A stretch of DNA of 64,000 nucleotides from Flagellimonas aequoris (GTDB lineage Bacteria; Bacteroidota; Bacteroidia; Flavobacteriales; Flavobacteriaceae), in the NCBI RefSeq assembly GCF_003584165.1, contig NZ_QXFJ01000030.1:434001-498000 (forward strand), in the 5' to 3' direction. Positions 7,650 through 18,068 of the stretch are shown in pieces (positions within the stretch are counted from its first letter, which is position 1; each line of letters begins with the position of its first letter). A program made the translations under genes and the position numbers. The notes beneath the pieces were generated by a model that saw nothing but the letters and a program-made list of their open reading frames with translations, was not told where the DNA came from and searched no databases.

Positions 7650-8936
7650 TTGCGGACCCATCGCGCTTTTCAGGTCAAATCTATTTCCGGGACCAAAAAT
7701 GCTTTGCTGCAATGGTCCAAACCCTTTGAGCAGGTGGTTTGGTTGGACAGTAATGGGCATCACGATCAATATTCCTCTTTTGAAGCTTGTCTGGCCATTG
7801 GAGAGGAACGAAAGTGTACAACATTTGATATGGTCAGTTCTTATCTGGACACAACCAAGGATTGGCTATTTGGTTATTTTTCCTATGACCTGAAGAATGA
7901 ATTGGAGGATTTGGCCTCTGAAAATGCGGATGGCCTGGGTTTTCCATCACTATATTTTTTCCAGCCCCAAAAAATCATCATTTTGAAGGATGATGAGCTT
8001 CATTTTAAATACTTGGACGATTACAGCAATGAAATTGAATCGGATTCTGAGCAAATTGTTGCTTCCATTCATTCAGATCAGTCTTCAAAACCCGATGGCC
8101 CGCCTGTGAAAATTAAAATGCGAATTCACAAAGACGCTTATTTTGATAAAGCGAACCGGTTTTTGGAGCACATCCACAGAGGGGACATTTATGAGGCCAA
8201 TTTTTGTCAGGAATTTTATGCGGAAAATATTACCATCGACCCCATAATGGTCTATCAAAAACTAAACACCATCTCCGAGCCGCCGTTCGCAGTTTTCATG
8301 AAGTTAAAAGAACGGTATTTGATGTGCGCCTCCCCGGAACGTTATCTCAAAAAAATGGGGCAAAAGGTCATTTCCCAACCCATAAAGGGAACCGCTCCTC
8401 GCGGAAAGACCAAAACAGAAGACCTGAAACTTAAAAACGACTTGGCGCTGGATGAAAAAGAAAGGGCGGAAAACATCATGATTGCCGATTTGGTCCGTAA
8501 TGATCTCTCCAAAAGTGCCATAAAGGGAAGTGTACAGGTGGAAGAACTCTGCAAAGTGTACGCTTACAAACAAGTGCATCAGATGATCTCAACCATCGTT
8601 TCAATGGTTTCCATGGATAAAAACCCAGTGGAATTGATCCAGGAAACCTTTCCCATGGGCAGTATGACAGGGGCGCCAAAGATATCTGCCATGCAGATCA
8701 TCGAAAATTTGGAAGAGACAAAACGTGGACTCTACAGTGGGGCCGTAGGCTATTTTGCTCCCAATGGTGATTTTGATTTCAACGTGGTCATCCGAAGCAT
8801 TTTGTACAATGAAGCGAACAAATATGTTTCCTTTTCCGTGGGCAGTGCCATCACCTCAAAATCGGAATCCGAAAAGGAATACCAAGAATGTTTGTTGAAA
8901 GCCAAGGCCATGCGCAAAGTATTGGAAAAAGGCTGA
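7650..8936 (+). CDS. pabB: Aminodeoxychorismate synthase component I (PabB type)
   Basis: A protein of 428 residues of the chorismate-binding anthranilate synthase I / PabB family. The catalytic region holds QPIKGTAPRG with lysine in the PIKGT motif, which marks PabB rather than TrpE (PIAGT). It also holds NDLSKSA and the MTGAPKISAM segment. It makes 4-amino-4-deoxychorismate for folate synthesis from chorismate and ammonia, the latter from a glutaminase subunit not seen here. The start is TTG at 7650: the first in-frame ATG is 60 codons later, inside the conserved LLQWSKPFEQVVWLDSN region. It sits between the FMN reductase gene (6 nt) and tilS (22 nt). Confidence 0.88.
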   Translation: MRTHRAFQVKSISGTKNALLQWSKPFEQVVWLDSNGHHDQYSSFEACLAIGEERKCTTFDMVSSYLDTTKDWLFGYFSYDLKNELEDLASENADGLGFPSLYFFQPQKIIILKDDELHFKYLDDYSNEIESDSEQIVASIHSDQSSKPDGPPVKIKMRIHKDAYFDKANRFLEHIHRGDIYEANFCQEFYAENITIDPIMVYQKLNTISEPPFAVFMKLKERYLMCASPERYLKKMGQKVISQPIKGTAPRGKTKTEDLKLKNDLALDEKERAENIMIADLVRNDLSKSAIKGSVQVEELCKVYAYKQVHQMISTIVSMVSMDKNPVELIQETFPMGSMTGAPKISAMQIIENLEETKRGLYSGAVGYFAPNGDFDFNVVIRSILYNEANKYVSFSVGSAITSKSESEKEYQECLLKAKAMRKVLEKG

Positions 8937-8958
8937 GGTTTATTCGTAATTTTGCGAC

Positions 8959-10266
8959 ATGTTGTCCAAATTCAAAAACCAAATCGATGCCAAATTCCCT
9001 TTCCTAAAAGGAAAAAAGCTGTTGCTGGCCTGTAGTGGCGGGGTGGACAGTGTGGTGTTGGCGCATTTGTGTAAGTCAGCAGGTTTGGACATCGCGTTGG
9101 TCCATTGCAATTTTAAATTGCGTGGAGCCGATAGCGATGGGGATGAGGTATTTGTACGAAACTTGGCTGAGACATTGGATGTGGAGGTACTGGTGGAAGC
9201 ATTCAACACCTTGGAATATGTAAAGGATTATCGGGGGTCGATGCAGATGGCGGCCAGGGAGTTGCGTTATCAATGGTTTAACGACCTTTTGAGGGGAAAG
9301 GACTTTGCTTATTTGCTGACGGCCCATCACCTGGATGATGACTTGGAGACTTTTCTCATCAATCTTTCCCGGGGTACCGGTTTGGAAGGACTTTTGGGGA
9401 TTCCGGAGCAGAACGAAAAAGTAGTGCGGCCTTTGTTGATTTTCACTCGAGAAGAGATTGCTGCCTATGCTGAAGAACAAAACATTCAATGGCGGGAAGA
9501 TAGCAGTAATTCGGAATCCAAATACCTTCGGAATAAAATCAGGCATGGGATTGTTCCCAAGTTGAAGGAATTGCATCCAACATTTGTCCAGAATTTTATC
9601 CAGACCCAATCGTATCTGCATCAGACCAGTGACTTGGTCAACAATCATTTGGAAGAGGTCAAAAACAGATTGTTCCAAAAAGTTGATGGTACAATCAAGG
9701 TCAATGTGGCCGATTTGCAAAAGATACAGCCCTTGGAAGCCTATCTCTACGGTTTGTTCCATGGGTTCGGCTTTTCCGATTGGGAAGCGGTCCATGGACT
9801 ATTGACCTCCATGAGCGGCAAGGAAGTGCTTTCCAATACCCATAGATTGGTCAAAGATCGCGATTGTTTGATTCTTTCCGAATTAAAAACTAGGGTAAAT
9901 GACCATTTCCCTGTCTTTGATAAGGACACCATGCTCGAACAACCCATTAAATTGACCATGGAAAAGATGGACAGTGTGACGAAACCATTAACCAATGCCA
10001 TATTTTTGGATAAGGATAAGTTAAACTTCCCCTTGGTGTTAAGAAATTGGGAGAAAGGCGACTATTTTTATCCCTTCGGGATGAAAGGCAAGAAAAAGTT
10101 GTCCAAGTTTTTCAAGGATGAGAAGATAGATGTCGTTTCCAAGGAAAAGCAATGGTTGTTGTGCTCGGACAATGAAATTGTTTGGGTAGTGGGCAAAAGG
10201 GCCGATGAACGATTTAGGGTTGATGATTCGACCCGACAAATAGTAAAGATTACATGGATTTCATGA
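8959..10266 (+). CDS. tilS: tRNA(Ile)-lysidine synthase
   Basis: A protein of 435 residues. The ATP pyrophosphatase P-loop SGGVDS is at residues 26-31, followed by the TilS motif HCNFKLRGADSDGDE near residue 52. The C-terminal substrate-binding domain with the motif WEKGDYFYPFGMKGKKKLSKF spans about residues 357-377. The enzyme attaches lysine to C34 of tRNA-Ile(CAU) so that it reads AUA, and it is essential. The gene overlaps dsbD by an ATGA junction (10263-10266), indicating translational coupling. Confidence 0.95.
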   Translation: MLSKFKNQIDAKFPFLKGKKLLLACSGGVDSVVLAHLCKSAGLDIALVHCNFKLRGADSDGDEVFVRNLAETLDVEVLVEAFNTLEYVKDYRGSMQMAARELRYQWFNDLLRGKDFAYLLTAHHLDDDLETFLINLSRGTGLEGLLGIPEQNEKVVRPLLIFTREEIAAYAEEQNIQWREDSSNSESKYLRNKIRHGIVPKLKELHPTFVQNFIQTQSYLHQTSDLVNNHLEEVKNRLFQKVDGTIKVNVADLQKIQPLEAYLYGLFHGFGFSDWEAVHGLLTSMSGKEVLSNTHRLVKDRDCLILSELKTRVNDHFPVFDKDTMLEQPIKLTMEKMDSVTKPLTNAIFLDKDKLNFPLVLRNWEKGDYFYPFGMKGKKKLSKFFKDEKIDVVSKEKQWLLCSDNEIVWVVGKRADERFRVDDSTRQIVKITWIS

Positions 10267-12242
10267 GAGTATTGAAAGTTTTTTTAGGTTTATTCTTCAT
10301 CAATCTAACCCTGTTTGCACAAACGGATGCCAATCCCGCAGTTTGGAGCCATGAAGTACACAAATTATCGGACACAGAATACGAATTGGTCTTTAAAGGC
10401 AAGATCATGGACGGTTGGCATGTATATTCGCAGTATACCGCCGAAGGTGGTTCCTTGCCTAGCGAATTCACCTTTGAAAAAGCGGGCGAGGACTATGAAC
10501 TGGTAGGCAGCACTGAGGAAAGTGAAACGATAAAGGAGTATAGTGACGTGTTCGAGGTGGAAGAGACCTTCTTTAAAAAAGAGGCCATATTCACCCAAAA
10601 AATAAAGCTCCTAAAACCGGATGTGAGGCAGATTTCCGTCAATTTGTTTTATCAGATTTGCAAGGAAGTCTGTATTCCAAAAGATGAGGTTTTTGAGATT
10701 TCGTTGGATGGAAGTGCCTTTGTAGGCGACACCAAAACCTTAGATGACCGAAGTGTGGCCCTTGGCGAATCGCTCAAACTGGATTTGAAGAACAAAGAAC
10801 TGCTCAATCAGGGTGGTTTGGTGGATTCTGAAGGCAAATCAAACCTTTGGATGATTTTCGGGCTTGGCTTTTTGGGAGGTTTGATTGCCTTGTTGACCCC
10901 TTGTGTATTCCCGATGATTCCATTGACGGTATCGTTTTTCACCAAACAGTCGCAGAACAAATCCAAGGGAATCGGTAATGCGGTTTTGTATGGATTTTTT
11001 ATCGTTTTGATTTATTTCTTGCTGAGTTTGCCCTTTCACCTATTCAATTCGGTGGACTCGCAGATTTTGAACACCATCGCCACCAACATTTGGCTCAACG
11101 TGTTCTTCTTTGTCATTTTTGTGTTCTTTGCCTTTTCATTCTTTGGGTATTACGAACTCACCCTGCCAAGTTCCTGGGCCAATAAGATGGATTCCGCTTC
11201 ATCCAAAGTAGGAGGGGGATTGGGCATCTTTTTTATGGCGTTGACCTTGGCTATTGTATCGTTTTCCTGCACGGGCCCCATTTTGGGGGGGCTTTTGGGC
11301 AGTACCACTTTGGCCGAAGGTAATGTGGCCACCAACTTGACCATGGGTATGGTCGGATTCGGGTTGGCCTTGGCCTTGCCTTTTGCACTGTTTGCCATGT
11401 TCCCTGCCTGGTTGCATTCCTTGCCAAAATCAGGCGGTTGGATGACCACCGTGAAAGTGGTGTTGGGCTTTTTGGAACTGGCCTTGGCCTTCAAATTTTT
11501 GTCCAATGCGGATTTGGTAGGCAATTGGGGCGTCTTCAAAAGGGAGATCTTTATTGGGGTTTGGGTAGTGTTGTTTATTTTGATGACCCTTTATCTCTTT
11601 GGGGTGTTCCGCTTCCCACATGATGGTCCCAGAAAAAACCTTTCACCTGCAAGAAAGATGGTAGGGCTTTTAAGTTTTGCCTTCTCTGTCTATTTGGTTC
11701 TTGGGCTGTTCCATGTCACCGATTTGAAATTGTTGAGCGGGTTCCCTCCACCAAGTTTTTACAGCGTGGTGGAAACCGAGAGCGATTGCCCGTTGGGATT
11801 GGATTGTTTCAAGGATTTTGAGGAAGGTGTAGCTTATGCCAAAGAGGTGAACAAGCCCATTCTACTCGATTTTACTGGTTGGGCCTGCGTCAATTGCAGA
11901 AAGATGGAAGAGAATGTTTGGAGCGATGCCAGCGTGTATCCCATCCTTAAGGATGAATACGTATTGATCTCGCTTTATGTAGATGATAGAAAGGAGCTTC
12001 CCGAAGGGGAAAAATTCGATTTCAAATTTGATTCCGGACGAATCAAATCCATTGAGAACATTGGGCAAAAATGGGGTACTTTCCAGACGGTGAATTTCAA
12101 CGCCGCATCACAACCTTATTACGTGTTGATGACCCCAGATCTGGAAATCCTGAACGATGCGGTGCAATACGTGGATGTGGAAACCTATCAAAAATGGTTG
12201 AAATCCGGTTTGGAAAAGCATCAACTCTCCATTAACAAATAA
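10263..12242 (+). CDS. dsbD: Thiol:disulfide interchange protein DsbD
   Basis: About 659 residues with all three DsbD parts. An N-terminal signal peptide is followed by a periplasmic alpha domain with the cysteine pair in CKEVC (around residues 133-137). The transmembrane beta domain carries its redox cysteines in LTPCVFPMIPLTVSFF and FSCTGPILGG. The C-terminal thioredoxin-like gamma domain has the CVNC motif near residue 545. The protein carries electrons from cytoplasmic thioredoxin across the inner membrane to periplasmic reductases. The start at 10263 forms an ATGA overlap with tilS and is preferred over the in-frame ATG at 10254. It ends the FMN reductase-pabB-tilS operon. Confidence 0.92.
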   Translation: MRVLKVFLGLFFINLTLFAQTDANPAVWSHEVHKLSDTEYELVFKGKIMDGWHVYSQYTAEGGSLPSEFTFEKAGEDYELVGSTEESETIKEYSDVFEVEETFFKKEAIFTQKIKLLKPDVRQISVNLFYQICKEVCIPKDEVFEISLDGSAFVGDTKTLDDRSVALGESLKLDLKNKELLNQGGLVDSEGKSNLWMIFGLGFLGGLIALLTPCVFPMIPLTVSFFTKQSQNKSKGIGNAVLYGFFIVLIYFLLSLPFHLFNSVDSQILNTIATNIWLNVFFFVIFVFFAFSFFGYYELTLPSSWANKMDSASSKVGGGLGIFFMALTLAIVSFSCTGPILGGLLGSTTLAEGNVATNLTMGMVGFGLALALPFALFAMFPAWLHSLPKSGGWMTTVKVVLGFLELALAFKFLSNADLVGNWGVFKREIFIGVWVVLFILMTLYLFGVFRFPHDGPRKNLSPARKMVGLLSFAFSVYLVLGLFHVTDLKLLSGFPPPSFYSVVETESDCPLGLDCFKDFEEGVAYAKEVNKPILLDFTGWACVNCRKMEENVWSDASVYPILKDEYVLISLYVDDRKELPEGEKFDFKFDSGRIKSIENIGQKWGTFQTVNFNAASQPYYVLMTPDLEILNDAVQYVDVETYQKWLKSGLEKHQLSINK

Positions 12243-12311
12243 TGAATATTTTTCACGGGAGTTGGAAATTAGTTATACCTTAGAGTGACTAATTGACGTA
12301 ACCACAACTTC

Positions 12312-14705
12312 GTGAAAAAGATTAAAAAAGTACTTCTGATCCTTGCGGGACTACTTCTGCTTTTGGTGATTGCCATTGCCATTTTTATTAATTCCCTTAA
12401 ACCTGATTATAGCGGCAAAAAAACATTGGACGGCATTGAAGGTGAAGTCAATGTGTATTTCGACCCTTATGGAATCCCCCATATTTATGCAGAAAATGAA
12501 GTAGATGCACTAAAGGCATTGGGTTATGTGCATGCGCAGGACAGGCTTTGGCAAATGGAACTGTTGCGAAGGGTGGCCAAGGGTAGGATTGCAGAGGTTT
12601 TCGGAAAGGATTTTGTAAAGACGGATAAATTTTTTCTTTCCCTGGGCATTGATGACCAGTCTGCACAAACGGTTGCCAACTTGGACAAGAATAGTGAGAC
12701 AGCAATAATGGCCCAAGCCTATCTGGATGGCATCAACGACTTTATCAAAAATGGCCCGACCCCTATAGAATTTTATCTGACAGGCATTGATAAGGAACCT
12801 TTTTCCATAGAAGATGTATACAATGCTGTAGGATATATGGCCTTTAGTTTTGCGATGGCCCACAAAACAGACCCTTTGCTCACCAGTATGCGGGATAAGT
12901 TGGGGGACGAATATATGAAAGACCTTGCCATCGATTCCGACACTTCGACCGTGTGGATAAAAAATTATCATGGGATAAAGACCGATTCCTTGGGAACCGA
13001 TATCACAGCAAGTGTTACGGCGGCACTGGAGAATCTGCCTGTTCCTCTTTTTGAAGGAAGCAACAGTTGGGTAGTTTCCCCCGAGAAGACCAAGAATGGT
13101 AAGGTTATTTTTGCCAACGACCCGCATATCGGGTTTGCCCAACCTTCGGTTTGGTATGAAGCCCATGTGGTTACCCCGACCTACGAAAAGTATGGCTATC
13201 ATTTGGCAGGGGTTCCCTTTCCTTTGTTAGGCCACGATAGAAATCTGGCCTATGGGTTGACCATGTTCGAGAACGATGATATCGATTTCTACTACGAAGA
13301 GGCCAATCCAGCAGATTCAACCCAATACAAAACAGTAGAGGGCTGGAAGCCATTCGAATATGTCACGAAGACCATCAAGGTAAAAGATGGGGAGGATGTC
13401 TCCTTTACCTTTAAAAAATCGCAACATGGGCCTATCATGAATGATATTGCCGACCAAATTTCAGGGGAACGGCCCATTGCCATGTCGTGGATATATACCA
13501 AGCCCAAGAACGAAGTTTTGGATGCCTTGTACGGGTTGAGCCATGCCACCAATTTGGAGGAATTCCAGAGTGCCCTTCCCAAGATTCATGCTCCCGGGCT
13601 CAATGTAATGTATGGTGATGCCAAAGGCAATGTGGGTTGGTGGGCCACCGCCAAATTATACCAGATGCCGGATAGTGTCTCCACCAAATTTATTTTGGAT
13701 GGTACTTCGGGCAAGGATGAACCCATACGCTACCTCGACTTTTCAGAAAACCCAAGTGCCGTGAATCCGCCTTGGCATTATGTCTATTCCGCGAACAACC
13801 AACCTGATTCCATCGCAGGAATGTTGTATCCTGGTTATTATTTGCCAGAGAACAGGGCCAAAAGGATTGTACAGTTGTTGGATGCCAAAGATGATTGGGA
13901 TAAGGAATCCTTTTCCGAAATGATCTTGGACGTTACCTCACCCGTAAATACCGATCTGGTAACCGAGTTGATCAAGCTGTTCGATGTATCCCATTTGTCC
14001 ACGGAACAATTGGTTCTGGTCGATTCCCTTAAAAATTGGAATGGGGAGTACACCTTGAACAGTACAAGCCCTACGTTGTTTCATCGCTGTGAGTATTTTA
14101 TGGTAAAAAATACGATGGAGGACGAATTGGGCACCGAGATGTTCAACGAGTTTTTGGGCACCCACCTTTTTAAACGGCAGATTGCTTGGGGAGCCAAAAT
14201 GGAAAATGGAAAATGGTGGGACAACGTAAATACTAAAGATGTAGTGGAAACCCGAAAGGATATCGTCATGAAGTCCTTTGCGGATGCTTGGCAATCCTTG
14301 GTAAAAGATTTGGGACCAGATCCAAGCCAATGGACCTGGGACAAAGTACATACCTTGGAACACCAGCATCCTTTTGGAAAAGTGGAGTCGTTACGAAAAT
14401 ATTTCAATGTGGGCCCATTTCCTGTGGAAGGCACCCGCGAAGTCATCAACAACCTCTCCTTTCCGTATGATAGCACAGGCTATTACAAAGTAAGTTCAGG
14501 GCCATCCACACGCCGAATCGTGGATTTTTCAGATGTGGAAAACAGCATCAGCATTTTGCCCACGGGCCAATCGGGAAATCCGTTCAGCAAGCATTACAAA
14601 GATCAAGCTGAAATGTATGTGCAGGGTAAGTTCCGAAAGATGATGATGAACAAACAGGAAATTCAGGAAACGGCGGAATCCGTACTTACCTTTACCAAAA
14701 AGTAA
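12312..14705 (+). CDS. Penicillin acylase family protein (Ntn hydrolase)
   Basis: A protein of 797 residues with a GTG start. An N-terminal membrane anchor or signal (about residues 5-27) is followed by the alpha chain with DPYGIPHIYAENEVDAL and HAQDRLWQMELLRR. The maturation and nucleophile site is EGSNSWVVSP, where Ser250 would become the N-terminal nucleophile of the beta chain after autocleavage. The family hydrolyses amide bonds of beta-lactams, acyl-homoserine lactones or related N-acyl compounds in the periplasm; the substrate here cannot be read from sequence. It stands alone between dsbD and yifB, 69 nt after dsbD. Confidence 0.88.
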   Translation: MKKIKKVLLILAGLLLLLVIAIAIFINSLKPDYSGKKTLDGIEGEVNVYFDPYGIPHIYAENEVDALKALGYVHAQDRLWQMELLRRVAKGRIAEVFGKDFVKTDKFFLSLGIDDQSAQTVANLDKNSETAIMAQAYLDGINDFIKNGPTPIEFYLTGIDKEPFSIEDVYNAVGYMAFSFAMAHKTDPLLTSMRDKLGDEYMKDLAIDSDTSTVWIKNYHGIKTDSLGTDITASVTAALENLPVPLFEGSNSWVVSPEKTKNGKVIFANDPHIGFAQPSVWYEAHVVTPTYEKYGYHLAGVPFPLLGHDRNLAYGLTMFENDDIDFYYEEANPADSTQYKTVEGWKPFEYVTKTIKVKDGEDVSFTFKKSQHGPIMNDIADQISGERPIAMSWIYTKPKNEVLDALYGLSHATNLEEFQSALPKIHAPGLNVMYGDAKGNVGWWATAKLYQMPDSVSTKFILDGTSGKDEPIRYLDFSENPSAVNPPWHYVYSANNQPDSIAGMLYPGYYLPENRAKRIVQLLDAKDDWDKESFSEMILDVTSPVNTDLVTELIKLFDVSHLSTEQLVLVDSLKNWNGEYTLNSTSPTLFHRCEYFMVKNTMEDELGTEMFNEFLGTHLFKRQIAWGAKMENGKWWDNVNTKDVVETRKDIVMKSFADAWQSLVKDLGPDPSQWTWDKVHTLEHQHPFGKVESLRKYFNVGPFPVEGTREVINNLSFPYDSTGYYKVSSGPSTRRIVDFSDVENSISILPTGQSGNPFSKHYKDQAEMYVQGKFRKMMMNKQEIQETAESVLTFTKK

Positions 14706-14825
14706 TCCCTCCACAAATTCGGAAAGCACTTGTGTCAATCCAAAATGGGGCATTCGTCAATCTGACCACCTAAACCAATCTGTAAAAGTTAATTTTTGGG
14801 GACGCAATCTTCAAGAATTTTCTGA

Positions 14826-16361
14826 ATGCTTATAAAAGTGTATGGCAGTGCCGTTTTTGGCATTGAGGCGACCACTATTGTGGTAGAGGTCAACATAGAT
14901 AAAGGGGTAGGGTATCATCTGGTCGGACTTCCGGACAACGCCATCAAAGAGAGTAATTTCCGCATAGCGGCAGCCTTGCAGAACAATGGGTACCGAATTC
15001 CCGGCAAAAAGATTACCATCAATATGGCGCCAGCCGATTTGAGAAAAGAAGGTTCTGCATATGACCTTACCTTGGCCTTGGGCATATTGGCCGCTTCAGA
15101 ACAGATAAAGTCCGAGGACATACACAATTATCTCATTATGGGGGAACTTTCGCTGGATGGCAGTTTGCAGTCCATTAAGGGAGCGTTGCCCATTGCCATA
15201 AAGGCAGAGCATGAAGGATTCAAGGGATTCATCCTTCCAAAAGAAAATGCCAAAGAAGCGGCCATTGTGGACGGACTGCAAGTGTATGGTGTGGAAAACA
15301 TCAAAGAAGTCATTGCCTTTTTTGATCAAGGTATTCCCTTGGAAGAAACCATCGTGAATACGCGCCAAGAATTTTATGATCACTTGGATTTACCCGAATT
15401 CGATTTTGCCGATGTAAAGGGGCAGGAAAGTATTAAACGCTGTATGGAGATTGCAGCGGCCGGAGGTCACAATATCATTTTGATAGGTCCACCGGGGGCG
15501 GGAAAGACCATGTTGGCCAAACGATTGCCTTCCATTTTACCTCCCATGACCTTGCATGAAGCTTTGGAAACCACCAAAATCCATAGTGTGGTGGGCAAGG
15601 TGAAGAACAAGGGATTGATGAGCCAAAGACCGTTCCGAAGTCCACACCATACCATCAGTAGCGCTGCCTTGGTAGGAGGGGGCGGCTATCCACAACCTGG
15701 TGAGATTTCCCTTTCACACAACGGTGTATTGTTTTTGGATGAACTCCCCGAATTTGAACGCAGGGTTTTGGAGGTGATGCGCCAACCCATGGAAGACCGG
15801 GAGGTGACCATTGCAAGGGCGCAATATACGGTGACCTATCCGAGCAGTTTCATGTTGGTGGCCAGTATGAATCCCAGTCCGGGAGGATATTTTAATGATC
15901 CAGATGCTCCGGTCACTTCTTCACCGGCCGAGATGCAACGGTATTTGGGGAAGATATCCGGGCCTTTGTTGGATCGTATCGACATCCATATTGAAGTGAC
16001 CCCGGTTCCCTTTGAAAAACTATCCGATGATAGGAAAGGGGAAAGCAGTGTGGCAATTCGAAAGCGGGTAGAAGCCGCTCGGGATCTTCAGACCAAAAGG
16101 TTCGAAGACATCAAGGACCTGCATTACAATGCCCAGATGAATACCAAGCACATCAGGGAATTCTGTAAGCTGGATGCATCCTCAAAGGCGCTTTTAAAAA
16201 GTGCGATGCAACGCTTGAACCTTTCCGCAAGGGCCTATGATCGAATATTAAAGGTGGCCCGAACCATTGCCGATCTGGAAGGTCAAGGGCATTTAAATGA
16301 AAATCATATCTCCGAAGCCATCCAATACCGGAGCTTGGACAGGGAAGGTTGGCTGGGTTAA
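14826..16361 (+). CDS. comM: YifB/ComM family Mg chelatase-like AAA+ ATPase
   Basis: A protein of 511 residues. The N-terminal Lon-substrate-like ChlI domain (about residues 1-170) includes GLPDNAIKES and MAPADLRKEGSAYDL. The AAA+ core has Walker A GPPGAGKTM near residue 222 and Walker B VLFLDELPEF near residue 303, followed by the C-terminal Mg-chelatase lid. In naturally transformable species ComM is a helicase that extends heteroduplex during branch migration of incoming DNA. The gene ends 4 nt from the convergent M20 peptidase gene. Confidence 0.92.
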   Translation: MLIKVYGSAVFGIEATTIVVEVNIDKGVGYHLVGLPDNAIKESNFRIAAALQNNGYRIPGKKITINMAPADLRKEGSAYDLTLALGILAASEQIKSEDIHNYLIMGELSLDGSLQSIKGALPIAIKAEHEGFKGFILPKENAKEAAIVDGLQVYGVENIKEVIAFFDQGIPLEETIVNTRQEFYDHLDLPEFDFADVKGQESIKRCMEIAAAGGHNIILIGPPGAGKTMLAKRLPSILPPMTLHEALETTKIHSVVGKVKNKGLMSQRPFRSPHHTISSAALVGGGGYPQPGEISLSHNGVLFLDELPEFERRVLEVMRQPMEDREVTIARAQYTVTYPSSFMLVASMNPSPGGYFNDPDAPVTSSPAEMQRYLGKISGPLLDRIDIHIEVTPVPFEKLSDDRKGESSVAIRKRVEAARDLQTKRFEDIKDLHYNAQMNTKHIREFCKLDASSKALLKSAMQRLNLSARAYDRILKVARTIADLEGQGHLNENHISEAIQYRSLDREGWLG

Positions 16362-16365
16362 AGGC

Positions 16366-17793
16366 TCAATTGAATTTTTTGATCATTTGATATGAAAACT
16401 CGACCATCTCCCTGTAATTTTCCTTGCTGATTTTTTCATCAATGCCATGAAAACGGGAAAAACTCTCTGGACTGATGCGGATGGGATAAAAACGGTACAC
16501 ATCGTCAGAAACCCCATAAAAATAGCGGGCATCGGTGCCACCGCCAATCAAACCGGGCACGACTACCACATCTGGAAATACGGAACGAATGGTTTTTTCC
16601 AACGTTTTGAATGCTTCGGAATCTATTCCTGACACTGGTGAGGGATCTACGGCAAATCCTGCCAGTTCCACTTTTACTTTGTCCCCAACGGTTTTCTCAA
16701 TATGTTCCTTCACAGAAGCTATGGTTTCCCCGGGCAAAATTCTAAAATTGATGGTGGCCTTGCCCACCGTCGGGATCACATTGTCCTTTACGCCTCCTTC
16801 CACAATGGTGGGGGCCGTTGTGGTATGCGCATTCAAAGCCTTTAGGACCGGTCCTTTAAAAAGCCAGGGATTGGCAAACGCCATTTTTTTGAAAAAAGGC
16901 ATTTCGGCTCCCATATATTCAAATTGGTAATCAATGGGCTTGACCAGTTTATAGGGCAGTTGATTGTTCTCCAAATCCACGATGGCCTGTGCCAACATCC
17001 CCAAAGTGTTGTCCTTTGGAGGGGAGGAACTGTGACCACCCTTGGTTTCCACGATCAGGTTAAAGGAAGCATACCCTTTTTCCGCCAAATTCAGCATGGC
17101 AATGGTCTTATCGAACCCAGGGACCATGTTCTCGGCCAAAAGTCCACCTTCGTCCAAAGTCATGGCCGCATGGATTCCTTTTTCCTTAAGATAGGCGGCA
17201 ATCTTTTGTGCTCCGTTAGAGCCACCAAGTTCCTCATCATGTCCGAAGGCCAAATAAATGGTCTGGGAAGGGGTGAAGGATTCCTTTAGCAATGTTTCAA
17301 TGGATTCCATCAAGGCCATCAAGGAACTTTTATCATCCAAAGTGCCCCTGCCAATGATATGGGTATCGGTGATTTTCCCGGCAAATGGTGGGGCCTCCCA
17401 ATCGGAAAGGGTTGGCTGGTCCACGGGGACCACATCTTGGTGGGACATGAGGATGATGGGCTTTTTTGATGTATCCGAACCTTCCCATTTAAAAAGTAAG
17501 CTGTAATCACTGATTTTTTCTAATGTAAGTTTTTCATGGATTAATGGATAGGTCTCCTGCAAAAACTGGTGGAAACCATTGAATGCCGTGGAATCGGGAA
17601 TAGCATCTTCACTATAAGAAATGGTTTCGAACTGCACAGCTTTGGATAGATGCTGATATGCATTTGCAGGAAACTCCATTTTTTGCAAGGGGTCAGGTGC
17701 GACTTGTTTGGAGGTAAGGGAAAGGGTGTTAAAAGTTAAGACGGCGGCCAATACGATGATAAGGCTTAGGAGCACGAAAAGGAATTTTTTCAT
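16366..17793 (-). CDS. M20 family peptidase (PM20D1/carboxypeptidase S-like)
   Basis: A protein of 475 residues with an N-terminal membrane anchor or signal sequence (residues 3-25). The binuclear zinc ligands of M20 enzymes are all present: His and Asp in MSHQDVVPV, Asp in GRGTLDDKSS, the Glu pair in FGHDEELGG, Asp in GGTDARYF and a late His in RFHGIDEK. The length and the GGSNGA and DEGG segments suit the PM20D1/carboxypeptidase S branch, which cleaves peptides or N-acyl amino acids. It is probably exported or membrane-bound. It is monocistronic and convergent with comM. Confidence 0.88.
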   Translation of the reverse strand: MKKFLFVLLSLIIVLAAVLTFNTLSLTSKQVAPDPLQKMEFPANAYQHLSKAVQFETISYSEDAIPDSTAFNGFHQFLQETYPLIHEKLTLEKISDYSLLFKWEGSDTSKKPIILMSHQDVVPVDQPTLSDWEAPPFAGKITDTHIIGRGTLDDKSSLMALMESIETLLKESFTPSQTIYLAFGHDEELGGSNGAQKIAAYLKEKGIHAAMTLDEGGLLAENMVPGFDKTIAMLNLAEKGYASFNLIVETKGGHSSSPPKDNTLGMLAQAIVDLENNQLPYKLVKPIDYQFEYMGAEMPFFKKMAFANPWLFKGPVLKALNAHTTTAPTIVEGGVKDNVIPTVGKATINFRILPGETIASVKEHIEKTVGDKVKVELAGFAVDPSPVSGIDSEAFKTLEKTIRSVFPDVVVVPGLIGGGTDARYFYGVSDDVYRFYPIRISPESFSRFHGIDEKISKENYREMVEFSYQMIKKFN

Positions 17794-18034
17794 TCTTGAG
17801 ATGGTTTAGTTGGATTCAAATTGAAAAGTGTGTCGAATTCTTCTGAAGATGATACACTTGGCGACAAATTAGATAAAAAAGTCAAACGGAAGCCCATATC
17901 TAGGTTTGTTTTTGAAAACCCCAAAATTTTAAGGCTTTCCTGTTCAAATTGGTAATTGAAACCCCTTTAAGGCTTACAAGTGTAAAAAATACGTTAAATG
18001 ATTACACTGATCTGGTATTGAGATTGTTATGATA

Positions 18035-18042
18035 TACATTTG
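18035..18042 (+). promoter_or_regulatory. Candidate -7 promoter box
   Basis: TACATTTG is a full match to TAnnTTTG, 27 nt before the ATG of the cupin-like gene at 18069. No -33 box at the usual 19-21 nt is clear. The rest of the 275-nt space 17794-18068 shows nothing else I can identify. Confidence 0.35.
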
Positions 18043-18068
18043 CCGCTCTTTTTTGAAATTTTATTGGA

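Noticed and set aside
9076..9795. Antisense frame of 239 codons over tilS
   Set aside because: It is a shadow of the tilS reading frame with no recognizable domain.
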